Of a stretch of 64,000 nucleotides of DNA, positions 46,801 through 59,300 are shown one piece after another (position 1 is the first letter of the stretch; each line of letters starts with the position of its first letter). The notes beneath the pieces are model-generated. The model searched no databases. It was given only the letters and a program-made list of their open reading frames with translations, and was not told the DNA's origin. The position numbers were made by a program, and so were the translations under genes. Source of the DNA: Rhyacichthys aspro (Eukaryota; Chordata; Actinopteri; Gobiiformes; Rhyacichthyidae); contig CM072160.1 of assembly GCA_036850595.1 (NCBI GenBank), positions 7,519,773-7,583,772 on the forward strand, in the 5' to 3' direction.

Positions 46801-49800
46801 AAAAGGATAACCATGCTTTTAAATGGTGATAAATGATTCTTGGAAAACAAAACAGAAACTTAGTTGGTAAATAATTTGACATCGGTGCAAAGTGCATTGT
46901 GTAAAACTGTAGTATACAGCTGAACCAAACAGAACACATTAGTCCACAGTAGAGTATAACACTATAACACACTAAGTTAAAGCTCAAGGAAGAAAATGAG
47001 GTGTCAAATCGCGATCAAATGCTACCAAAGGGCGCAATTATCAGGCTTTTAAAAATCTCCAGTTACCAAGTCTCCAATCAGGTAAATGACACAGGTTCAA
47101 AACCGCAGGTTAAGCAAATGAAACAGCTTTTACTTAATCGCACTAATGTTTCTCCACAGATCCTGGAGGTAAGCCCTGTTTAATGAGTGTCCTGCAGTGA
47201 CTCTTTTCAGGTCCATCTGGTCGAGCTGTCCAGACTGGCACTGCTCTGTCCACATGGCCGTCTGAGTAACACGCCATGTCTCGGGAAACACATTTGGCCA
47301 TGACCTGAGTGTGTGCCTGCTTAGTGTGCAGCAGACACCTCATGTTTCTGGTGTTAAAGTCTTATATTACAGTATTGTTTTACTTCCTGAACATGTGACT
47401 GATAAAAGTTGCTTCGATCAGTCTAAATCTTTAAAAATGATCAAAATAATTTAAATCAAGTGAAGTTATATTGCGTTAAAGTGATAGACTGGTGACTTTT
47501 TACTGTTAAAGGTACGGTTACTGGTCTGCTTTGTCATTCCACAGTCAAGCAGGAAATCAGAAGTAGGACTGTGTGTGACGCGAGAGAAGTATTTGCTGCA
47601 TGGTTTGCATCCCTGCTAGTGTTCGGGCGGATTAGGAGACCAAATATACCCTCTCAAACTGAACACCGCACATGTATCGCAGCATCATGTGGAGCACCAA
47701 ATATATCCACCAAACCTGCCTACCTAGGCAACTGAATATATCCAGCACCTACACTGTGCAGCAGGTCATCCAGTGCTCATGCTGAAAAGTAACGGGTTGT
47801 TTCTCAGAAATGTTTATACCATGGGCCAGTTTTAATTTTACTGTAACCAGGAAAATACTGTGATTTGTTTTTTCTTTTCTTTTACTGAACTTCAGTATAT
47901 ACACCAAAGACCAAGAATAGATTCTAAAGCTATTTATCTGAGACAATATTAAATCTTGACCTACCTAAAGATCAAGTCTTGACATGGCACCAACAAATGC
48001 AGCTTGTGTGGATTTCTTTTGGGGAAAGAAGCAAAGCAAAACAAAACCCAGATTCTGACACATCCTCTCCACTAGAGGGGGTCAGTGAACCGTTAAACCT
48101 GTCCATTCAAGCCTGTGGTTTTTTCAGAGTCTTTTTTTTTTTTACATTGTTTAATAATACACATACCAATTTCTATACTCTGTCTTGTCAGTATTGGTGC
48201 TTATAGAATGAATTTTATCACACACATAGACCAAGTGTTGAGATTAATACATAAAATGGTATGTTAAATCTATCCATCATTACATTTAGTGGGTTATAAC
48301 TTAAACCACTTTAACCCTAAAAAAGTGTTTCCTAATTTATATTATTATATGTGTAAATGTAAGAATACATTTATGTCTTTTTCATATCAGTGTTGTTTAA
48401 ATGTTTTCCCTCATACACAGAGGTACAGTACTTTCTGCCTGGACTGAACACATTGGCCTATTTAAAGTTAAGAGCAGTCGGTGCATATAAAGTTATACTT
48501 AAAGTTAGCTCCTTTGCTTTTCTTAGTTAACTGCCTCCCACTTCAGGAAGTCCTTTCACGTGTTATGACACTTAACACCGCCCCCTTTTCACACTGGCTT
48601 CTTACCAGTGCTCACAAAACTTGACCAAAGGTTGAGAGCTCTCCATCCTGTCCCAGAGAAGCACAGTGATCAGTTTATGGTGGTGGGCATTGTGGACATA
48701 CAGGGCTATGGAGCGGTACTATGTGCTGAGCGGTAGCAGGACCATACCTGTGGTGAGGCGAGGCCAGAGCAGGGAACAGGCCATGCTCTATGTGCTCTCT
48801 ATGGCCAGAGACAAGCCGGCGTTTCTCAACAACATGGCAGCACTAATGAAGGTAACCAACACCGTGGACTGGTGCTAATATTAACAAAGCTCTGCCAGTA
48901 ATGTTTAAATAGACCCTAGATGATCCTATGGTGCTGTGGATAATATGTCTAGTGTTTGAAAAGGCCTTCTGCTCCATGTGATGCTGTGGTTACAAGCTGC
49001 TCTGGCTCAGTCATCAACAAAGCTTTCTTTACGTAGGAGATTTTACGACTGCAGCTTGAGTAATGTGTGGCCTTAAAGCACAGGTTAATGACATACATGT
49101 TCTGCAGTAAACAGAGGCATGTAGAAACTGTCTGTGTTGGTGGATTTTACAATTACATAATTGTAGGGTGTGTTAGGAAATATGAAATAAATGAAACAAC
49201 ACTGAAAACAAATCAGTTTTCAGACTAAAGCCTTCAAGGATGTAGTCTCCAAGCTAAGAGATATAGCTAACAATGTGATTGTGTTTTTTAGTTGCTTTAG
49301 TGCTTTTTCAACAATGTCCATGACCTAAAGGTGCCATCTTTTTCTATTAGCAGTTTTGTTTTGTAGTTGTGTTTTTTACAGTGACAATATGCAAGTGTTT
49401 TTGGCATTTTACCATACATTATCTGCAAAAAGAATGTGTTGTGAAAAGGTTTGCAATAAAAACTCTTAGTGAGTGGTTTACAGAAGTGTTTCACGGTTCA
49501 TGCTGAGAGTCTGGCGTCATTCATCTAAAGTACACATTTACAAAGAATTAATATAATGAAAAGTTGATTTGAAGTGGATTTTAATGAAAGTCCCCTGGTG
49601 CTTCAGAACAAAGCAATATTTAATGTTATTTTATTGAGGATGTGAGTTTGTCAGTGACTAAAGTGTTAAACAATGTTGGACAAGCAGATTCTGTTTTAAA
49701 CTGAAGCATGACCTATTTTCCAGGTTTTTTGATGGAGATTTAATACAAATTCTGTAAACAGTCCGACAAATAGCCTCTGTATTTTCCTGCAGAGACCAAG

Positions 49801-52800
49801 TCAACTTAAACTAAATTGTAAATAAATAACTATATTATAATGATTTACATTTTAGATCAAAAGGAAAATCCACTAATTGCTACATACATGCTCTACTGGC
49901 ATACATTTAAAAACTATATACAGAGAAAAGAAGTGGGCCATTGAACCCAGAGCAAGGCTGATAAAATTACAATAGTTAAAATTCAATAGTTACTCTATGT
50001 GTTTAAAGAAGCTACTGTAGTTTTTTGGGTGGGGGGTTATATTGATATTTAATCTCATATTTTTGTGCTTAACTTTACAAAGCTGATGCAATTAACTGCA
50101 CATGTTGCAGCCTCGGTTTTATCTCAATCCTGTAAGAACAATCACTGCATAAGCCTGCTATTATCCTCAACAGTGTTTAGTGAATGTAAAAGTACATCCC
50201 GGCTTTAATCACTGTATCTGCTCTTTGATGTGCTCGTTTTTTCGCTGGAAGTGTTCGACGTGATAACTGGAGCTGCTGTGTCTTCATTGGAGAGGAGCCC
50301 CAGGGGCTAAAGCAGAGGTTTGAGCTGTTAAAATGTCAGCCGCCACCAAAGGCAGCAGCAGCGCCTTAAATGTATGTGTAGCACTGTGCCAGTCACATCA
50401 GGACAGGACCACCAGCTTTATTATCCAGAGACAGGAGCCAGCCCTCTGCTTTTCCTGCCTGGCTTTGATGCATGTGTGTTCACCAGGGGAAAGGCAGCAG
50501 CACAAAGCAAAATATAATCGTCTCTGGTAATGCTCATCTGTTTGTTCCTCCCGTGGGACCTGAACAAGATGAACCCTCCAAGGAGCACAGTCTGCGCATG
50601 AATTCGGTTTGTTTTGCAGACTGTTAGGGAGATGCCGAGTGTAAATCTCTCCATGCGCCTCTAGATATATGTAGAGAATAAGGCTTTGTTGAACTTTGCC
50701 GGTTTACTCTCATAACTCTATGTGCATGAAATTTCTGTTTACGCCTGTGACGTAGATGAACACTGCAAAGATGAATCTCGCCGTACACTTTTTAAAGTAA
50801 CTGCTCTGATCAAAGGTACAGAGGCAGGGAAATGCCCCGGGCGCTCAGGGGAAGAAGGAGGGAGGAAGATTATATGGCATAAGAGAAAACAGGAGATAGT
50901 GGCTCCCAGGGGAAAGAGGAAGACATGAGGAAGAGATGCTGACTGCTGGGAGGATGAAAACAGAAATTAATAAAAAAAGGGCAGAGTACATTATTTGACA
51001 AGTGAGACAACAAATCAGTTAATAGTAATTTTTTATTATATTATTAATATCCTAATGATAGGTTATGTTAGTGTTCAAAGCAGCTGCTGCTCAACTGCAA
51101 GAAATGCCCTTCCATTGGCTCATTTTTCAATACATTTTTCTTTCACAATATTTGGCCAAACAGATATAGATATATGCAGAGACATTAATGGCAAGTATTT
51201 TTTTAGTTCAATCAAAAAACTTACATACAAAGAGATTTTAATTATTGTAATTCATTATGTGATTGCATCTATTCGCATCTAAATGGCAACTCTTTCTAAA
51301 TCGGTTCTTCTGGTTATTTTCTCTTTTTTTTGGGCAGTGTAGACTTAAATGTTCAAAGTTCAAAAAAGATAATTTAGTGGCTTTACCTCAAGTCCTCAAG
51401 TCAAGTCGAGTCTTTTGAAATTGTGTCAAAGCCAGTTGTCAAGAAGCTTCCCCCACTAGATCAGACGTGGTGGGATGAGGAATGTGTCTGGGGGTGTTTG
51501 AAGACTGGAGCTTTGATAAATGTGGGAACACTGCATTCCTCCACAAACCTGTGGTTGTCTGGATGCATCATGTTATCCCCCAGTGTTGATTTAAAAGAAA
51601 TATTGTCAAAAAGGTTACTGCTTGGTTATTATGCAGTAGTCTACAGATCAAATTAAAAATACCGGGCTTGTCTGTTTCCTAGGTTTACGGTCAAATTTGT
51701 TCGTAGTATATTTTCAGATCTCTCAGGAGCTGGCCCTGTCCTGCTTAGATCTTCACAGATTTGGGGAGGAGATGGGGGTTTGTTGTTGTGACAGAGTCAG
51801 GCTGGGGGTGTTACAGGCATTAAAAGGCCAGTATTTGTTCAACTGTCTTTTGGCCTTAGTATCAGTGTCCTTCTGCAAGCTGTGAGCCTCTACAGAGAAC
51901 ATCATGAGAGTGAGTAAACCTTGACTTTTTCCAACTTTAGGCATTAATTACACGTGTAATGTTTGGGGCACATAAAAACCTTAAGCCTTTAACAAATTCA
52001 CGGATAACCTGTAGAGACTGAATTGGCTAATGCAGTAGCTATATTCTTGTATTGAATTACCGTTTATAACTGGGGCATGGGACCTCAACACGTGAAATCT
52101 TTGGATTAACACACTGACCTGTATTTCCGGCAAAGTAAATGGAGACCTAAAATCTTACAGTCTTTAGAATCTGCAACCTAAGATCTTACTCAGAAAAAAA
52201 CATGTATATAAAAATATGTAAATCTGTCAACAAGCTTCTGATGGGAAGCATAATTTGAGATCACTTAACATATGTCAAGCATCAGATTTGATGCTGATTT
52301 ATGTTGTGGCCAAATACGTTTAGTGGTTTAAAATACTTCTTTGATGCTGCCACTTATTCATCTTTCAGGTTTTGTTGCCTAAAGCCTGTCTGGTAATCAA
52401 AACAGACAATGTTATTCGTGGCTTTTTAATCATCTTTCTTGACACAATCCTCAGAACACTAAACAGGTGTGGTGAAGTGGGACTGGGATGAGTAGCTGCA
52501 GAGTTGCCAATAATGTTTGACTCTTGTAGAGATCAGCCCAAAGGGTCTATTACTCCCACATACACAGTTAAAAGCCTACTGGTCCTAGATTACAGGCTGA
52601 AGCTAATGGTGGGACTGTAGCTCCTAATCATGCAGATGCTCTTTCAGTGGGAAACTCTAGCTAACTGCAGGCTCAGAATATGTATTTGTGGGGGTGGAAG
52701 CGTTTTAGCTTGCCTGGTGTTCCTTTGCAACAAAAAACTGATGTGACTGTAATTCAGACATAAGAGGATAAAGAGGGAACAATGCTTCCAAGGTCCAAAA

Positions 52801-55800
52801 GCTCTGTTTACTTCTTAGAAAATATGATTGTACGGTCAAAGGCTTCTCCATTTCAGCTGGATTTTTGACGTAATAAAAACCTCTTAATAAAAACTTGATG
52901 CCCACAGTGTGTAGCTGCTAAACCCTGAGAGACACTTTTACTGCAGCTGGGCGTTCAGCAGTAGCCACCAGCTGACGTGCACAGTTCAGAGGTCAGCCGT
53001 AGTTCTTTCTACCCAGAGCTCCAGGAGGTGGGCTGACCCCTTAGAGAGACAGCTGAACAACCCGTCTCTGAGACAGACTCAGTCTGCATCCGGTGTGAAA
53101 GGGCAGTGTGAGCGGCTGTGTTGTTTCAGTGGAGTCCTGGCAGACCTCATGTCTGCTCTAACTCAGATTGGAACTGTTGTTGGCATAGGCGCCTTGATGT
53201 CTCACCTGGTAGAGCCTTACCACATGGACTCAGTCTTGAGCCATGGGGTCTGGGTTTGTGTTGGTCTCTGTGCTCCTGTCCTTTCCCTCTTTGTTTCTCT
53301 ACTGTCTCTGCCCATTACAGGTTATAATGCCCCTAAATAATCTGCGAATGTAATCTTACAAAAACAGAAGGTTTTTGACCTAATGAGAAATTTTACTTAT
53401 GTGACAACAGTATTTCCAGTTCATAATGGCATTCATCATTTGAAGACTACATTTAACAGCCTTAGTGTGAAATTCTCTCTTATAGGTTTATAGGGCTTTG
53501 TGTTCAGTCTCAGCATTATCTGATGTCCGCTTTTGGTTTGTTTGTGTTGTCCACAGGAAAGACAGCGATTAGAGACCATCCTAAACCTCTGTGCAGAGTA
53601 CAACAAAGGAGAGAGCCTGGATGCCCTGAGCTCCAGCAGGACAGGGTTCCCAGGGGGCCTCTCAGAGGGGTCTTGCAGGAGACCATCCATGGAGAACATC
53701 CTGGGAGGGACGCCGTCATTGTCCACTCTACGCCTGACACAGAGGCAGAGAGAGAGTGATGAGGAGAACCTGAAGGAGGAGTGTAGCAGCACAGAGAGCA
53801 CTCATCAGGAGGTGAGGACATCTCCTGCTCCCAGCACAGCCCCTGCACTGCACAATGGAGATAGACAGGTCAGAGGGGACACTTAACTCCCGCCAGGCGA
53901 ACTGCATGCCACTCTGCAATCAGCATGTGCAAACATTGTGCTTGGCTTTGCGTTATCCAAACATTTTTTATAATGAAATTCATTTTAGGAGCTAAACCCC
54001 AAGTGTGGTCTTGATGCACACAGCAGATTATGTAAAGACTTAATGGTCTGTAGGCCTGACTTAGATGTAGCTGATAAACACTGATAATAACTGTGGCTGA
54101 CAACAGCTAAAGCTGTATATAAAACAAGTCACATAACCTTATTAACCTTTATGTCAGAAACACTGCTGATAGTTAGCATGTTATTTTACAGGGTTGTACG
54201 GTGCATGTCATGAGCATATTACACAAAGCTGAATTTGTGGCTTTCTCATAAAAAGGTTTATGAGGTGGTCTTGTTCGTTCTCAGTGTTTTACTTTCAGAA
54301 ATCTTAAAAGTACAATCTCTGTCCTGCTGTGGATGGGACAGGGGCTAACCTAAGTGTCAAACTAAGTGTCCTGGATCCTGTGGGAGCCTGTAGTGCTATT
54401 AAGATATAGCTTTGCCAAGGAAAGCAACCACAAGGAAACATTTCCATAAAACCCAATCAGCCTCTTATCTAAAATTATCTTTGCTGTCGCTTATGCATGC
54501 ACCTTTTTGCATCAATTTCCTTCTTACCACAGTTGAACTGGGGCAGTTACTTTGTTGGATGTATTACCTTTTTCCTTTGCCCCCCTCCATTCTTACCTTT
54601 TTCATTTCCCTAAGTCTAATCTGACTGTTCTCTGTTACTGCAGCATGAGGATTCGTCCAGTTCTAGTCGGCTGGAGCTCGGTTACCTGGAGGAGGAGCGG
54701 GTTCGTGTACTGGCCCGAATTGATGAGCTCAAAACGAGACTCAATGAACTGGAACAGCAACTCCAGGAGTCCAAACAAGAGGTAAAGTCAAGATGCTGGA
54801 TGAGAAGATGCTGCAAAATGTTGCCTTAATGAATGTTTTTTTAGAATGACTATAGATGTAGTAAATATTCATATATGATAGCTGCAGTTTTACTGGAGGT
54901 CATCTTATTTGTCTTGCTGGTGACTGTATGTGGTTGCAGGCCGAGATGGAGCGTGCTTTGCTGCAAGGCGAGAGGCAGGCGGAGCTCGACCAGATTGAGG
55001 CAGAAACTGACATCATCAACCAACTACAAAGCAAGCTGGAAGAGCTGGAGAGCGCTATACAGAGGGAGAAAGACAAGGTAAAGAAATCAGGGAAAAGGGT
55101 GTGGGGATATCATATTTGCTACATTCATGTCTCTATCTACAAAGGGTTCATTCATACATTATTCCACGCAGACACTCACTGCCTGACTTCTAAAAGTATT
55201 CTTTGATCTCTTACCTTTTCTCCTTGTTGGTTATTGGTTTAGTCAGAAGTTCTGCCTAAAATCTGAAGCATATAAAGCTTACGTTAAGGCTTGGGTTCAC
55301 CTTGTGGGTGCCTTCTTTGGCATGACTACACTTTTCAAGTTCTTCTAACCATCATCCATTAACCCCTATTGTCAATTGCCCCTTCGGTACTCACAATCAT
55401 CTCTGCTTGCCCCTTATTTAATTTATACTATCTGCATGCATGATGGAGAAAAACTCTCTACTTTGAACTACTTTGTAGCCGTGACTTTGTTGTCTAAAGC
55501 ATCGGTTCAAATTCAGAGTCTTACTGAGGAAATACGGAACTTCAAGCATGTTTTTTTCTGTAATTCAAAGGGCTCTTTTTACTGTGTCCGTACAAAAAGT
55601 CTTTTATCACTGGAGATGTGCTGTTATAATTTGTCATTGAATTATTGTTGGCAATAGACAGTAGAAAGGTAGTGGACAAACTGAAGTGTCCTGTCACCTT
55701 TATAATCTGGCCCATTGGGACCCCACAGAAGTAAGTAGCATATTTAAAAATAGAGTTTAGACTAAAGTCAACTCAATGCTTCACAGTCTATGTGCCTAGT

Positions 55801-56365
55801 GATGCTAATGGCCTGTTAAATTATTCTTAATTTGATAAAGCATCTGTGAAACACACTTTAGAGTGCCTGGTTAACCACAGTCACAATGGAGGAGGCATGA
55901 GATAAATACTATTTCCACTAATGTTTTTTGTCAGTAACCCCCAGTCCACTCTTTTTCTGCTGTATTTCTCTGTAGGTTTACAGTTTTTATCTTTATGATT
56001 TGAACTTAAAATAAAAACTAGGGCAGCACCTAGGTGTGATGCTTTTGTCTGTTTGGCAGAGCAGCTCAGACACTTGCCTATGATCAGTGAGGATTATTGT
56101 GTTAAAATTAATAGAAGTTCTGGGACCAATAAATGGGGCAGTTCCCAGCTTTTTAGAGGTGTTTAAATCAGAGGTTACTGATTTTTGATTAGAGCTAATT
56201 TTACCAAAGCAAATTATGGAGGATTTCTTTTCTTAGTGACCCCTTCCTGTGCCATGCCAAGCTGTAAAACGGTCACATGTCCTTTGCTAACACCTTGAAG
56301 CTTTGTATTTGCATGGTGTGTATTCTGAGCAGTGTGTTTCTCTCTCTCCCCACGTCCATCCTTCC

Positions 56366-56396
<31 letters not shown>

Positions 56397-59300
56397 GTGT
56401 TGTGTCTTTCTAGGAGAGGGCTAATGTAGAGGCTGAACGCCAGGCCCTGCAGAGCCTCCAAGAGGGCTACGCTGAGCTGAAGAACCAGTTACATAACTGC
56501 CCCGAGTCCCTGCGTGAACACTTGCAGGAACAGCTCAAAAGGGTGGGTTGTCAGTCAAACAGAAGCACCAAGACCCAATATCCCTCATCACTGAGGCCAC
56601 TCCACAGTGGCCTATACAGTACCCATATAACTAGAGTATGTCACAAAACCACATTGAAAATGATGACTTACACTCAAGAATTGTCTATGATCAGAAAATA
56701 CCCAGTCAGACTGTGCATTGTGTCAGAGAAAGCAACAGTGCCTTTCTTAGTAAAGAGCATGTACGTTTGCCAGCTCTGTGCACATGGCCTTATACATAGT
56801 GCTACTGCAACCTTTAACCTTCAGTAGAGGCCCACTGCTCTTGCTCCACACATATCACACACCTGCCCTCTTACTGCCCTCATAGACGTGCTGTTGCCAC
56901 AATGTAGAGGAATTACCCGCCTCCACGCCACACCTACACTCCACTGGAGCACAAACTTGTTTCTTGGTCACATCAGCTGCTAGCACGGCTGTTTTTGCAC
57001 TGCATGTGTGATTCTGATGTGCATCTCATGTGGTTTGTCGCAGCTCATGTAATTTCTTAACCGCTCACTAATCAATTAACATAAACCCTGACTAGATCCA
57101 TTCCATTACTTTCCTCTCGTCCTGTGACTCCTCTTTTGAAAATAAGATGTTGTTAAGTCAGTAACTTCTGCCAGTTTACTGCAAGGTAAACAGTCTCAGA
57201 TTGTGTGGATCTTTTAGAGATTACATTTACTTTTTTTGGACTGGTGGGAACAGCGGCAGGACAAGCCAAAAAAAGTTGCCTTATGTCAAGTTTTATCTAT
57301 CTGGGAATTTTCTGTAGACCTCTCATCTCCTGCTGGTGACAGGAATACAAAAAAAAGGATCCCTTTAGAGGTGTAGAGAACATTCGTACTTCTGTGAGAA
57401 AAGAACCAAATCTAGAATGTGTCAGAGCATTCAAAATATCAGCTAAAGACTGGTTACTGCCTAGCTTAAGAAAAATCAACAAACTCCAGGTAAAGCCAGA
57501 GTGAATAGTTAGACTCACAAGATAAAAGTACTGTCTACACAGATAAAAAGTAAGGTTGTATTGATGTCTTTCAGTTGAGAAGGCAGTCAATAATTTAAAA
57601 CCTCGGTGAAATAGCTACCCCTTACCCCAAACCAACAGTCAAACTATGCAGCAGTAAAAGCATGTACTTATTGGCTGTCTGCTTGGCTGAGCAAACTTTA
57701 ATGTTCTTCCCTGAATACTGACTCTGACGTAACTTCTAATGTTGTGTGTGGGGCCTCCATCAGGACGGAGAGGCGCTCGAAGCAGGAACTAAAAAGTTTG
57801 AGGACCTGGAGTTCCAGCAACTCGAGCGAGAAAGCAGCCTTGAGGAGGAGAGAGAGACCATCAACCAGCAGCTGCTCCAAGAGAAAGCCGACTACCAAAG
57901 CAGTGTGGCCAAGAGGAAGGTGGGAAGGCACCTGATACACTGTGGGGCAAGGAGAATATAAGAATAGCCTATTACATTTTTAACAAGGAGGCTTTTGTGT
58001 AAGAGCTGATGCTGCTGTCTGCAAATAAATTTCTCAGAGATAGGAAATTAATTTTTTAATCGTGTTCTTCGAAGTATTAGCTCCCTTTGGCATATTATTG
58101 TTCTCAGAAGCAGCGTTCACACTACAAGCTTTTCCATGATCAACAATACGAGGGGAAGATTTATTTAGTTACTACACATATTGCAATGTACTGTGGTAAA
58201 GGGAGCTTTATAGTGTCCTAACATACATATACATATATGAAGCTGTGGAGATATAGAATTATGGATAAGTGTGTTAAGATCATTTGACACACACTTTCTT
58301 GTTGTTTAAGGAAAAGGTGACTGCTCTGGAGAGTCAGGCCAACCAGCTGGGCCTGCAGGCCACTCAGGAGTGTGAGCGTCTGGCAAAAGACAGGACACTC
58401 ACTCTGCAGATGCTCCAGAAGGTATAGATTTTATACTCTAAAGAGGAATGGTAACGATTTATTTAATTGTTGTTGAAGTGGATGCTGCATGAACTCATAC
58501 ATTTTAAATCAGTTATAATTTGTTTCTTGTATGGCAGGAAAAGGACAGACTGTCTGCCCTGGAGAGGAGGTATCATAGCCTGACCGGAGGAAAGAGCTTT
58601 CCCAAGTCCCCCACTGCAATGAGAGAGGTGTGTTACCGACAGGACTACTACAAACTCACAAAATGACTGCCTCGTAACATCACTTACAACTGACCATGCA
58701 ACATATTTTTCTAACCAACAGTTTCACTCATTTTTGTATTGACCAGATGTTTTTTCATTTAATGAGGCTAATCAGAGAGTGCATGAAGTTAGACAGTGTG
58801 TTTAAGTTCCTCATCTGTTTAGACAATAGGATAGCAGAGGGAGGGCTCTGGATCTGCTGTTATATAAAGATAGAGGTAATAAAAGTCCTTCTTCACAGCA
58901 GGAAGTGCTCCATATCAGCGAGGTCGACCTGTTGTTTAAGGATGTCCACTCCTCCCAACATTCCCTCTGTCGAGCCTCTCGTTCCTACTCACTCCCCTTC
59001 CCTCTCTGTCAGTTGTACCCCAGCAGCCCTACAGAGGTAACTGGACTAATGACCAGTGCATGAAGCCCGCTGCTTCCTCTCATTTGTTTTGTGCAAAGAT
59101 CACCCATTGCAGCATCAACGTTCCAGATGCACTGTGGTAATTGCACATGTCATTTTCTGTTGTATCTTGCTGTTATTTTTTGCTTTTTCAACAAAGTTAG
59201 CACACTGGCTTTTGGTTTGAATTTTGATTGGTCCATGGATGTAATGAAGGACGCTCCACATGAAACTCAAATACAATTGCTGTATGTGCCACACTATGGG

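Noticed and set aside
50333..50371. MSAATKGSSSALN frame ending at a gtatgt donor, in phase with exon 7
   Set aside because: Poor ATG context (AAAATGT), very short, low complexity, and no promoter signal. Much weaker than the 48.7-kb candidate.
55499..55550. Coiled-coil-like QIQSLTEEIRNFK between exons 9 and 10
   Set aside because: An AAG acceptor is possible but there is no usable donor (only CAT|gttttt), and PHLDB1 has no matching segment. It is perhaps a decayed exon, more likely chance.
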